Below, in pieces: positions 8,123 to 15,821 of a stretch of DNA of 64,000 nucleotides. The stretch covers positions 124,001 to 188,000 of the forward strand of contig JAGBFA010000004.1 in NCBI GenBank assembly GCA_017936685.1, in the 5' to 3' direction. Positions within the stretch are counted from its first letter, which is position 1, and each line of letters opens with the position of its first letter. The notes beneath the pieces are model-generated. The model was not told where the DNA came from. It saw only the letters and a list, made by a program, of their open reading frames with translations, and ran no database searches. Source of the stretch: Alistipes sp. Lineage in GTDB: Bacteria; Bacteroidota; Bacteroidia; Bacteroidales; Rikenellaceae. A program made the position numbers and the translations under genes.

Positions 8123-9001
8123 TTAATCGTGAAAACATTTATGGCCATTTTTTAGATTGGCAAATGGGAACCGGCTGTCATATCGATGTTTGAATTCCTC
8201 AATCAGTGATGTTTCGGTTTCCGAGGGATTGCCCGACGGCAGAGGCCTCCAACAGAACAGCAATTTGTCCGAATCTTCTATTTGCCAAATATAACGGCCA
8301 CCTTTGTGCCCCTCGGATTTTCCTTGTCCAAATCGTAAATATTGCCGCAGGCGACTCCGCAGTGTGGCACCGCAGCCCTCGTCTCCGGCTTTTCCGATGT
8401 ACAGCACACAAGTGCCTTCCACCCATTTCGTGCGCAGTTCTTCAATCGGGACATTGGGGTCTTCGCCTTTATGGTGACCGCCGCTTCCTGTCGTCAGGAA
8501 CTTTGGCATACTTCCGCCTGTTCTAACGACCATATAGACACCTCGAATATCCGGTATCAACGAAAGATCTTGCCGTAATGTTGCTACGGATAGGAATCCC
8601 GAAAAACCGCTGCGGCGCAGATTGTCGATAGTCTTGAAATCTATATTGCAAATGTTAGTATCATCTTTTTCCGAGGGCTTGGCCGCCGTCTGTTTTCGGG
8701 ACTCCGGCTTTGGCGCAGATGGCGTTGATGCTATATTTGGGCAGTTTTCAGAGCGTGGTATATGCCATTTATTGCCGACTTGATATGCGTGGGGAATTTT
8801 CCTGCCACGCAATAGTCTGCGAAGAGGGAGCCCAGATTTAGATTTATCTTTGGAATCTGGCAATAAGCCCTTTTTATCCAAAATTTCATTTGCAGCAGCA
8901 GGAGTGATGTAGGGCTGGTTGTTCCGAATCAAGTATTCGTCGATACACTTTATGATTTGAGTAATGTTTGTCATCGGTATTCGGTTGTTTATTTTCTCCA
9001 T
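8123..9001 (-). CDS. HTH plus GIY-YIG nuclease-like protein, 292 aa
   Basis: The N-terminal 85 residues look like an excisionase-type DNA-binding domain, ending in AYQVGNKWHIPRS. A low-complexity linker (about 86-115) follows. Residues 150-290 resemble a GIY-YIG nuclease: GVY at 154-156, YIG at 201-203 (VLYIGKAG), an Arg in LRSRLRQYLRFG near 215, Glu in SLIEEF near 268 and Asn in FANLK at 282. Family role: single-metal DNA cleavage with the Tyr, Arg and Glu residues. The start at 9001 leaves three bases after the previous stop; a second Met at 8974 also fits. It would be the main DNA-cutting or targeting partner of the Mrr-like protein. Confidence 0.75.
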   Translation of the reverse strand: MEKINNRIPMTNITQIIKCIDEYLIRNNQPYITPAAANEILDKKGLLPDSKDKSKSGLPLRRLLRGRKIPHAYQVGNKWHIPRSENCPNIASTPSAPKPESRKQTAAKPSEKDDTNICNIDFKTIDNLRRSGFSGFLSVATLRQDLSLIPDIRGVYMVVRTGGSMPKFLTTGSGGHHKGEDPNVPIEELRTKWVEGTCVLYIGKAGDEGCGATLRSRLRQYLRFGQGKSEGHKGGRYIWQIEDSDKLLFCWRPLPSGNPSETETSLIEEFKHRYDSRFPFANLKNGHKCFHD

Positions 9002-9004
9002 TTA

Positions 9005-9220
9005 TTATATTATTCTTATTCTACCTGTGCGGATCAGATCTTCAAAATCTTCGGGCTGGAAATCATTGATACCCCAATCGCTGATGTAAAATCCGATCTT
9101 TCGTCGCATTTTAGCTCGAATCTTTTTCTTTTGAGACTGATCAGAAGTCCGTGACAGTTCCGCAATCAATGCCCTCAATTGGAAAACCTCCGATTCTGTA
9201 AATACACTTTTAACTTCCAT
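9005..9220 (-). CDS. Small conserved-looking protein, 71 aa
   Basis: A short, charged, soluble protein. The first half is a predicted amphipathic helix (FTESEVFQLRALIAELSR), then a Lys/Arg-rich stretch (QKKKIRAKMRRKIG), then GFYISDWGINDFQPEDFEDL. No family is recognised. It lies 12 bases after the upstream one-TM gene and 3 bases before the GIY-YIG gene, so it is translated as part of the operon. Basic and acidic halves suggest a protein- or DNA-binding accessory factor, or an antitoxin-like or adaptor role; that is inference only. Confidence 0.7.
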   Translation of the reverse strand: MEVKSVFTESEVFQLRALIAELSRTSDQSQKKKIRAKMRRKIGFYISDWGINDFQPEDFEDLIRTGRIRII

Positions 9221-9232
9221 ATTGTCATTTAT

Positions 9233-9571
9233 TTAATCGTGATAATATTCGTACAGCATTTCGTAGTAATCTTCATAACAGTTGTCCTGGTCCTGGTACA
9301 TGCGATCGTCCGACGGCCATGCAAACTCCCGCAATTGTTTTGGAGGTTCTTCGTCGCGATAAATAATCATCTGACGATTGTAATCCAACGCCTTGATGTC
9401 GGTCACAGGCCGCGAGGGGTCGTTGTTTAGCCACGGGTTCTCACGCCTAACAGGAGTCCGCCGGTTACAATAGTGCACGCCTATACAGATCATACAGAAC
9501 ACGACCAACAGCCGCAGGCAGCCGATGACCCGCCGGCCGGCCGGTTCATTCCAGAGACTCGGTTCATTCAT
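9233..9571 (-). CDS. One-TM protein with an acidic, Tyr-rich tail, 112 aa
   Basis: The start at 9571 overlaps the end of the WYL gene (ATGAATGA), so translation is coupled. One hydrophobic segment (about residues 15-33, VIGCLRLLVVFCMICIGV) follows a short N-terminal region. The rest is soluble, and the last 25 residues are rich in Asp, Glu and Tyr (YQDQDNCYEDYYEMLYEYY). No domain is recognised. Its place inside a nuclease operon suggests a membrane-anchored sensor or effector, but nothing in the sequence proves this. A longer upstream frame would read into the WYL gene and is rejected. Confidence 0.65.
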   Translation of the reverse strand: MNEPSLWNEPAGRRVIGCLRLLVVFCMICIGVHYCNRRTPVRRENPWLNNDPSRPVTDIKALDYNRQMIIYRDEEPPKQLREFAWPSDDRMYQDQDNCYEDYYEMLYEYYHD

Positions 9572-10487
9572 CTTCGACAGGTTTGTTACGCCGGGCAGCC
9601 ATGAGGCAGGTGTCGCAGATTCGTTTCCGGAGCGATGCGGGACGAATGACCTCCACCGAACGACTCCGTGCCAGCAGTGCCATAACAAAGTCGTTGGTGA
9701 TGCGCACGTGCAGGCGGACTGTCAGCATGTCGGGCTCCTCTTCGATGATCTCCTGTGTCGCATGCAGCGGCAGGGTCTTGATGAATGCGCCGTCCAGGGC
9801 ATCGTATCTCAGCACGACCTCTTCGACCGGATCGTTCGGATCATTCCAGATGCCGAAACTCTCCCTGAACAGTGCCGGAATATCCATTTGTTCGTTGCGG
9901 CGGAAACGCTCGCCGTCTATTACTTGCAGGTGCGAAATGCGGTCCAGTCCGAAGATGCGCAGCTCATCGGCTTCGTTGTATCCGATCAGATACCAACGCT
10001 GCTGCGACTCTTTAAGATAGTGCGGTTTCAACTCCCTGTGTATTATCGTTCCGCCATGCCGCACCAGTTGATAGTCGAAAGCGACGGGGTGATGTTCCCG
10101 TATAGCGTCAAGCAACTCCGGAATATATAAAATGGCACTATTGCGCCGATGTTCCGGCAGAATGTATTGCCGAATATCGCTGTCGGGATCGATGGCATTC
10201 AGTATCTCGAAATTCAGCAGCAACTCGCCGTAATCCGTGCCGCCGCTCGAATGCTCCGCAATGCAGTATCCTTTGGCTTTATCATGTCGGATCGTTATTC
10301 CGAAGAGCTCTTCTATGCTCTGAAAGTCCCGTTGCAACGTTCGCTGCGTATATCCCGATGCGCTGGAATATTGCGAACGCATGCGTCGGCCTACGTAATC
10401 CACCAGGTCGTCTGCCTGAACATGCTTCACGCCATGGAGCTTGCTAACGATAATACCCATGCGGCGTATTTGATCTATGAGCGTCAT
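9564..10487 (-). CDS. WYL-domain transcriptional regulator, 307 aa
   Basis: The N-terminal third is a winged-helix region containing YTQRTLQRDFQSIEELFG, the usual recognition helix of WYL regulators. The central WYL domain includes HRELKPHYLKESQQRWYLIGY with the literal WYL triad, then LRIFGLDRI. A WCX-type C-terminal domain (VVLRYDALDGAFIKTLPL) follows. The start at 10487 (MTLIDQIRR) is chosen over 10544 because the promoter box TATATTTG lies at 10506-10513. Family knowledge: such regulators (for example BrxR and CapW) repress defence operons by binding inverted repeats. A 33-bp dyad at 10516-10548 is a likely operator. First gene of the five-gene operon. Confidence 0.88.
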   Translation of the reverse strand: MTLIDQIRRMGIIVSKLHGVKHVQADDLVDYVGRRMRSQYSSASGYTQRTLQRDFQSIEELFGITIRHDKAKGYCIAEHSSGGTDYGELLLNFEILNAIDPDSDIRQYILPEHRRNSAILYIPELLDAIREHHPVAFDYQLVRHGGTIIHRELKPHYLKESQQRWYLIGYNEADELRIFGLDRISHLQVIDGERFRRNEQMDIPALFRESFGIWNDPNDPVEEVVLRYDALDGAFIKTLPLHATQEIIEEEPDMLTVRLHVRITNDFVMALLARSRSVEVIRPASLRKRICDTCLMAARRNKPVEDE

Positions 10488-10505
10488 ACATTTACTCTTT
10501 TGGTA

Positions 10506-10548
10506 CAAATATACGAACGTTGCGCGACATATTTTGTCGTGCAACGTT
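10506..10548 (-). promoter_or_regulatory. Promoter and 33-bp operator-like dyad of the WYL operon
   Basis: The -7 box TATATTTG (minus strand) is at 10506-10513. Just upstream, 10516-10548 is an inverted repeat with arms AACGTTGCGCGACA and TGTCGTGCAACGTT (one mismatch in 14) around a 5-base centre. It covers the spacer and -33 region, so a bound repressor would block RNA polymerase. The likely ligand is the WYL protein itself. Confidence 0.7.
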
Positions 10549-10581
10549 TTTTCTGATTTTTTACCTTGTAAATTATTGACC

Positions 10582-11130
10582 CTATTCCCCGCCGACCATT
10601 ATGCTTTTCCATGTGATCGGTTCGGAAATTATGGTCATGCCTTCCGGTTTGTTTAATTTCATTTCGACTCGCAATGTCGGGATTATCCGCCAGATATTAA
10701 ACATATAGTTCTCCGAACTGAATGTGTCGTATTCATCATTTAAATTAAATGTCATAGTAAAACTGTATATTTCCGATGGAGGTATATTGATTCTTAACGG
10801 GTACGCTCCGGTCATGGTTGCACGCTCATATGTAGTATACGTGTAATCATCGATGCTATACGTCAAAGATGCATCGTCGTATTTAAATTCCGGCTTGATT
10901 TCCAATACATTATCTGATTTGTTTATGATGGTCATCATGATCGTTATCGGTATGCAATACTCTTGAAGATTTAATCCGTCTCCATAATGGTCGATATACG
11001 ATTCTGCCGTGGTATGTTTACCGACCTTTATCTGTGTAATACGTAATACCGGTTGTGCTGCCATAACGGATATCGGATATGCGAAACACATTAGCAATAT
11101 AATCAGATTACGTTTGAAATAGTTTTTCAT
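10582..11130 (-). CDS. Secreted protein of unknown function, 182 aa
   Basis: Residues 1-24 are a signal peptide ending near SVMAAQ. The mature part starts AQPVLRITQIKVG and is predicted to be beta-rich. Its ending IIPTLRVEMKL, then MTIISEPI, matches the next gene upstream, so the two are tandem paralogs. This copy has no lipobox Cys, unlike its neighbour. AT-rich codons mark it as part of the acquired island. Domain unknown; it resembles an immunoglobulin-like or DUF-type periplasmic protein. Confidence 0.7.
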   Translation of the reverse strand: MKNYFKRNLIILLMCFAYPISVMAAQPVLRITQIKVGKHTTAESYIDHYGDGLNLQEYCIPITIMMTIINKSDNVLEIKPEFKYDDASLTYSIDDYTYTTYERATMTGAYPLRINIPPSEIYSFTMTFNLNDEYDTFSSENYMFNIWRIIPTLRVEMKLNKPEGMTIISEPITWKSIMVGGE

Positions 11131-11232
11131 AATTTCTATATGTTGTTAATATTAAATCATATATAGATGATGCTTTTCATATGCGCCCCCTCGCCTGAAT
11201 ATCGGCCGGTAATTCGCATATTGCATAGCGGC

Positions 11233-11826
11233 TCACTCTCCGCTAATGGAGATGCTTTCCCAGGCTATCGGCTCGGATATGATTGTCATGCCTCTCGGTC
11301 TGCGTAATTTCATCTCGACTCGCAATGTCGGGATTATCTGCCATATATAAAACATGTAGTTCTCCGAATTGCATATTTCGTTATCAAACAAATTGAATGT
11401 CATAGCGAAACTGTATGTTTCAGATGGCCGTATCTCGATGAAGAGTGGATATGATCCGGCCAAAAAAGCTCCATTATGGGTGTATGTATTGCCATCGATG
11501 CTATATGTCAAAGATACTTTCTTATATATAAGATCCGAATCGAATGACAATATATTCTCCGAAAGGTTCTCTATGGTCATTATGACCGTTATATCTATTG
11601 TCGGCTCAGATTTGGCGAAAGACTCCCCCATATCGCCAACAACCAATTCTGATGCGGTATACTCACCTGCCTTTATATAGTCAATTCGTAGCACGGGTTG
11701 TGCCGCAACCTCCTCGGGTACGGCAGATGCGGGCTGCTCCGACACCGTGCCGTTATTAGCGTTTTTCTGCCGGTTGCACGAAAGAACGCTGCATAATATA
11801 CAAATAATGATTACCGATTTTTTCAT
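11233..11826 (-). CDS. Lipoprotein of unknown function, 197 aa, paralog of the adjacent secreted protein
   Basis: Starts MKKSVIIICILCSVLSC, a lipoprotein signal with Cys at about residue 17, followed by a polar linker rich in Asn, Pro, Ala and Glu. The mature domain shares AAQPVLRI, SLTYSIDGNTYT, SYSFAMTFNL-like and IIPTLRVEMKL segments with the protein at 10582-11130, so this is a tandem duplication. The ATG at 11826 is preferred to one at 11859 because the signal starts there. No function is known. Confidence 0.7.
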   Translation of the reverse strand: MKKSVIIICILCSVLSCNRQKNANNGTVSEQPASAVPEEVAAQPVLRIDYIKAGEYTASELVVGDMGESFAKSEPTIDITVIMTIENLSENILSFDSDLIYKKVSLTYSIDGNTYTHNGAFLAGSYPLFIEIRPSETYSFAMTFNLFDNEICNSENYMFYIWQIIPTLRVEMKLRRPRGMTIISEPIAWESISISGE

Positions 11827-11892
11827 ATTACTTTTCAATATGTTATAATTTTCAAACATAACCGTCCGGCGCGGCCACTCACCGAATAGCGA

Positions 11893-12183
11893 TCACGGCA
11901 TCTGCTGTTTTCTATTTGTAACCAATACGATGATAACCAGCACGAAAACAGATGCAAGAAATATCAACTGTATTTTCATATCGTCATACAGACTATCAAT
12001 AAAATTCCGATATTGCTTGAATGGTATATCATTATCTAATAATGCTAATGCCTGTGAAACATCTATGCCATCATAATAATGAAACATGCCGATTCGAATA
12101 TAGTTCAGCACGACCAATATCATATTGAATAGAATGATGATGATAAGGAGTATCCTTGATATATAAAATAATTTGTTTTTCAT
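11893..12183 (-). CDS. Small membrane protein, 96 aa
   Basis: Two TM helices (about residues 8-28 and 68-90) flank an extracytoplasmic or cytoplasmic loop with FHYYDGIDVSQALALLDND. The C-terminus is basic and Gln-rich. Very AT-rich. No family is recognised. It sits in a run of small envelope proteins on the minus strand. Confidence 0.6.
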   Translation of the reverse strand: MKNKLFYISRILLIIIILFNMILVVLNYIRIGMFHYYDGIDVSQALALLDNDIPFKQYRNFIDSLYDDMKIQLIFLASVFVLVIIVLVTNRKQQMP

Positions 12184-12256
12184 CTGCGTTTCATTTCAGT
12201 GGTTGAATTTATAGACTCTTGCCGACAAGTTCATCTTCAACAGCCAGTCTTCTCTG

Positions 12257-12727
12257 TTATTCTGGCTCAATGCCATATCCACAAGGATATGCCTTGTTGT
12301 CGAACCATAAAGGGACAAATGGATGAGGCAATCTTTTTGCAGGTATCAATATGCGATAAACCGAATCGTTGCCTTCAAGGTCTTGCAATTGGATTCCTTT
12401 TATCCGAAATCGTTTTTTTTGACAATATCCATTACACGGTTGTAGCGAAGAATCGATGTGATATCCTTTCGGATAATTAGTGTTTTTAAAATATTTAGGA
12501 ATACATGCCAAAGTATCGTTAGTTACCTGGCATTCTCCAAACTCTGCTTTTATACCACAATGTAAAACATAAAAACGGGACATTGTATCGACCATCAAAA
12601 ATTCATACGAATGGTCATTTTGTATATAATACAACTGACAATAACGATAGGCATAAAACGTATGCTTGCTGCATGATATCCCGACTATGGAGATAATAAT
12701 TGCAAGTAGTAAATGGTACTTTTTCAT
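12257..12727 (-). CDS. Lipoprotein of unknown function, 156 aa
   Basis: Starts MKKYHLLLAIIISIVGISC, a lipoprotein signal with Cys at residue 19. The mature part has several Cys and Tyr residues (RYCQLYYIQNDHSYEF, CNGYCQKKRF) and no domain that I recognise. The start at 12727 is chosen because of the signal. It is the last gene at the right end of the AT-rich island; base composition returns to GC-rich after about 12.9 kb. Confidence 0.65.
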   Translation of the reverse strand: MKKYHLLLAIIISIVGISCSKHTFYAYRYCQLYYIQNDHSYEFLMVDTMSRFYVLHCGIKAEFGECQVTNDTLACIPKYFKNTNYPKGYHIDSSLQPCNGYCQKKRFRIKGIQLQDLEGNDSVYRILIPAKRLPHPFVPLWFDNKAYPCGYGIEPE

Positions 12728-12951
12728 GGTTGAATCTGCGATAATATTGTACGACTGTGCAAATAAAAAAAACCGGAAACAGTCAGGCGGCATATACTTA
12801 TGCCAAATTTACGCAAAACAATGAAAAGATGCAAGCGAAAAGATAATTTTCAGCCTACATAAGCTATTGTTTTTATGACATGTTTTCCGCATCGGTTTTC
12901 GCCGCGACACAACAATCCTGCTCAGCAAGCAGGAATCGGCCGAAAAAATGC

Positions 12952-12959
12952 TATCTTTG
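12952..12959 (+). promoter_or_regulatory. -7 box of the CAT-like gene
   Basis: TATCTTTG, 25 bases before the ATG at 12984. Confidence 0.5.
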
Positions 12960-12983
12960 CGGCTCTTAACGGAAAATACGATT

Positions 12984-13604
12984 ATGGAACAAGTTGACCC
13001 AAAACAGACATCTCGGGCATACGCATTCGAGATGTGGATCGATGCGCCGATGCCTATGGTGACGATCTTCAAAAAATTAGACATATCGCGTCTTGTGAGA
13101 ATAGGCCGCAGGAAAGGTCTGAAACTTAATATGTTGATGTGCTACTGCATAGGCCGCGCCGCAAGCGGCATAAAGGAGTTCTACATGCTGCCCGTAGGGC
13201 GCAGGCTGATGCGGTACGACAGTATAGCGGTAAACACCATCGTCGAGAACCGGCTCGGCGAGGTCAGCTCGTGCGACATACCCTTCACCGACGATCTCGA
13301 CACATTCAACCGTGATTATCTGCGTCTTACGCGGCAGGTGGCCGAGAGCTGCACCAATCACGATCTGACGCAGTATATGGTTATCGGCACGTCGGCACTG
13401 GTGCAGTGCCAGATAGAGGGTGCCGTCGGCATGTACAGCGGCATATTCAACAATCCGTTCATGATCTGGGGCAGATACCGCCGCCGTATGCTGCGAACCA
13501 CACTCACGGTCTCGTTCCAGTTCCACCACACGCAGATGGACGGTGCGCACGCGGCGCGATTCTTAGATGCCTTGCAACGAGAGATCGATCGTTTGAAGGC
13601 GTAG
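12984..13604 (+). CDS. Chloramphenicol acetyltransferase-like (CatA-fold) protein, 206 aa
   Basis: A CAT-family (PF00302) protein: RAYAFEMWIDAP near the N-terminus, LNMLMCYCIGRA, and the active-site segment FQFHHTQMDGAHAARFLDAL with the HHxxxDG signature near the C-terminus. Family enzymes move an acetyl group from acetyl-CoA to chloramphenicol or other hydroxyls, acting as trimers. Sequence alone does not show chloramphenicol resistance; many chromosomal Bacteroidetes members have unknown acceptors. The start at 12984 fits the promoter box; a longer frame to 12948 would begin upstream of that box. GC content matches the core genome, so it probably lies just outside the acquired island. Confidence 0.85.
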   Translation: MEQVDPKQTSRAYAFEMWIDAPMPMVTIFKKLDISRLVRIGRRKGLKLNMLMCYCIGRAASGIKEFYMLPVGRRLMRYDSIAVNTIVENRLGEVSSCDIPFTDDLDTFNRDYLRLTRQVAESCTNHDLTQYMVIGTSALVQCQIEGAVGMYSGIFNNPFMIWGRYRRRMLRTTLTVSFQFHHTQMDGAHAARFLDALQREIDRLKA

Positions 13605-13703
13605 GCGCGCCCGCATTTTGCAGGCCGCGACAACGTCCTGTCGAGCCGCCCTGCCATGCGCACACAGATGCGTCACGCACCATTGCCACGCCGCCAAACT
13701 GCC

Positions 13704-13740
13704 GTCCCATTGCCGCTCCATTGCCGCTCCATTGCCGCGG
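13704..13740. repeat. Three tandem CCATTGCCGCT units
   Basis: Just upstream of the SGNH gene's stop, three nearly perfect 11-base units run in tandem. The stretch is non-coding, in a 137-base gap between convergent genes. Confidence 0.7.
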
Positions 13741-13741
13741 A

Positions 13742-14542
13742 TCAAGGCTGCGGCAGGTTGAGCAGTCCGATATTGTCGAATACGGTTTGCTGCGCCGCCT
13801 GTTGCAGATACTCGGCCGTCTCGGGCGGGAGCGAGGCCGCATAATCGGTCTGATAGCGGCGGCGGAATATGGTGGCGAAGAAGACGTTGGCCGCAAGATA
13901 ACTGCCCGCCTCGGAGGGGTGGAAGCAGTCTTGCGCATAGAGTTGCAGGAGCGGCCGCTCCGAGCGCACCCTCTGCCAGGCCATGCCCACGGGCGCGCAC
14001 CATGCGTCGTTGTCGTATGCCATTTCGAGATAACTTGCTTTCAGACGCTCGCTCATGCCTTCGTAGGTGTTGATCGGCGGATACTCCGCCACGTACTTGC
14101 GGTTGCCGTATTTGTGTCCCCATGTCATGTAGAATATGACGTGCGCATCGGGCGAGGCGGCATGCACAAGACTGTCGAGCGTCCGCGCTACGGGATAGAC
14201 CTCACGTGCCACAGCGGAGCTGTGCATGGCCGGCATGGAGCTTTGCTCCTGCAACACCACGTAGTCCCAGCCGCCGCGTGCCAGAGTGTCGAGCAGCCTG
14301 CGGTTTTCGAGATGTCCGGCCAGCTTCTCGCCGCCCTTGGTGATCTTGGCATACGAGAGTTTGATCTTCTGCGTTGCGGCTATGCGCTGCACCATGGCCG
14401 GCAGATCGTTGTAGTAGGTGAAGCTGTTGCCCACCCATAGAATGCGCAGCGAGTCCTGCTCGGCGGCAGCCTGCGGCCGCTGTTGCGCCCCCGCTAAAAG
14501 CGGCAGCACGAGTGCGGCGACGAAGAGAATGATGCGATACAT
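13742..14542 (-). CDS. SGNH/GDSL-family hydrolase, secreted, 266 aa
   Basis: A signal peptide (residues 1-19, cut near AGAQQ) is followed by an SGNH fold: ILWVGNSFTYYND holds the nucleophile Ser in a GNSFT block, YVVLQEQSSMPA is block III-like, and DCFHPSEAGSYLAA supplies the catalytic Asp-His pair. Such proteins are esterases or carbohydrate deacetylases in the periplasm; the substrate is unknown. It converges with the CAT-like gene. Length is normal for the family. Confidence 0.85.
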   Translation of the reverse strand: MYRIILFVAALVLPLLAGAQQRPQAAAEQDSLRILWVGNSFTYYNDLPAMVQRIAATQKIKLSYAKITKGGEKLAGHLENRRLLDTLARGGWDYVVLQEQSSMPAMHSSAVAREVYPVARTLDSLVHAASPDAHVIFYMTWGHKYGNRKYVAEYPPINTYEGMSERLKASYLEMAYDNDAWCAPVGMAWQRVRSERPLLQLYAQDCFHPSEAGSYLAANVFFATIFRRRYQTDYAASLPPETAEYLQQAAQQTVFDNIGLLNLPQP

Positions 14543-14687
14543 GATCGAAAGGTATTGAATTATTACACGTTGTGCGACTGTTTCAAAATATGATTTGCGA
14601 CGTTAAAGGTAACGTTTTTTTTGCGGTTCTGCAATTCGCAGGGCGCGAAAAACGGTGCGGCGGAATATCACCGCCGGATATTTTTTA

Positions 14688-14695
14688 TATTTTTG
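14688..14695 (+). promoter_or_regulatory. -7 box of the permease gene
   Basis: TATTTTTG, 20 bases before the ATG at 14715. Confidence 0.45.
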
Positions 14696-14714
14696 CGCAC
14701 AAAATACCTCTGAA

Positions 14715-15713
14715 ATGGTGAAGAAACTGTTTAAAAAGTATGTAGTGGACGCGCTGAGCCACATGGCTCTGGGTCTGTTCTGCTCGTTGATTCTCGGTCT
14801 GATAATCGGTCAGCTGGCCAAGATCGAGGCACTGGATTTCCTGTCGTTCATAGCCGACGCGCTGTCGGCCTCGTCGCCTTTGATCGGCGCATGTATCGGT
14901 CTTGCCATAGCCTACGGCCTGCAAGGACCGCTGCTTGTGAACATATCGTCGGCCATAGTCGGTGCGCTGGGCTATCAGTTCGGCGGCCCCGTGGGATCGT
15001 ATGTGGCTGTCATCGTAGGCGTGGAGTTAGGCTCGCTCGTCTCGAAGCGCACGCCGGTCGACATCATCATCACACCCATGGTGACCATCGTCGCCGGCGG
15101 TCTGGTGGCCAAATACTGCTGCTCGCCGATCAACGATGCGATGTTGCAGTTAGGCGAGCTTATCAACAACGCCACGACGCTCAGTCCGTTCCTGATGGGC
15201 GTTGCGGTGGCTGTGCTGGTGGGCTGCGCCCTGACGCTGCCCATAAGCTCGGTGGCACTATGCGTCATGCTCGGCATCGACGGCCTTGCGGCCGGTGCCG
15301 CCACGGCTGGCTGCTGCGCGCAGATGATCGGATTCGCCGTCATCAGCTTCTCCGACAACGGCGTGGGCGGACTGCTCTCGCAGGGTCTGGGTACATCGAT
15401 GTTGCAGATAGGCAACATAGCGCGCAAACCCATAATCTGGCTCGCACCAACGCTCGCCTCGGCCATACTCGGCCCCGTGTCGACCGTATTGCTCCACATG
15501 ACCAACAACGCATTGGGCGCAGGTATGGGAACGGCCGGCTTGGTCGGGCCTCTGGCCACATACGCCACCATGAGCGATACCACGCCTAACGGACTGCTCA
15601 TCACCGAGATCATCGGTCTCTACTTCGTGGCTCCCGCCCTGATCTCGCTTGCCATTCATTACGGCATGAAGCGCGCAGGCTGGGTCAAGCCCGGCGACAT
15701 GAAAATCGGGTAG
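14715..15713 (+). CDS. PTS_EIIC_2-family sugar permease-like protein, 332 aa
   Basis: A membrane protein with about nine or ten hydrophobic segments and many Gly and Ala residues (LGLIIGQLAKIE, GLQGPLLVNISSAIVGALG, HMTNNALGAGMGTAGLVGP). This matches the PTS_EIIC_2 family, common in Bacteroidetes and Firmicutes as a stand-alone EIIC-like subunit. No EIIA or EIIB gene is nearby, so phosphorelay-coupled transport cannot be asserted. The start at 14715 is preferred to 14655 because a -7 box lies between them. A bidirectional terminator follows. Confidence 0.8.
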   Translation: MVKKLFKKYVVDALSHMALGLFCSLILGLIIGQLAKIEALDFLSFIADALSASSPLIGACIGLAIAYGLQGPLLVNISSAIVGALGYQFGGPVGSYVAVIVGVELGSLVSKRTPVDIIITPMVTIVAGGLVAKYCCSPINDAMLQLGELINNATTLSPFLMGVAVAVLVGCALTLPISSVALCVMLGIDGLAAGAATAGCCAQMIGFAVISFSDNGVGGLLSQGLGTSMLQIGNIARKPIIWLAPTLASAILGPVSTVLLHMTNNALGAGMGTAGLVGPLATYATMSDTTPNGLLITEIIGLYFVAPALISLAIHYGMKRAGWVKPGDMKIG

Positions 15714-15741
15714 AGCCGCAGCGGCACATGCGCATGCAAAC

Positions 15742-15774
15742 AAAATCCGCAGAAGACGATCTTCTGCGGATTTT
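15742..15774. terminator. Bidirectional terminator between the permease and pgi
   Basis: AAAATCCGCAGAAGA pairs perfectly with TCTTCTGCGGATTTT around a 3-base loop; A-run on the left and T-run on the right serve both strands. Confidence 0.9.
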
Positions 15775-15821
15775 TGTTTGTCGGCAGAGTCTGTGTCTGC
15801 TCCACGTATCGATCGGCGCGA

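Noticed and set aside
7384..10487. BREX, DISARM or another known WYL-linked system
   Set aside because: No methylase, PglZ, helicase or Lon-type gene is present in the operon.
12984..13604. Chloramphenicol resistance gene
   Set aside because: The CAT fold is clear, but the sequence alone does not show that chloramphenicol is the substrate, and it lies in core-like DNA.
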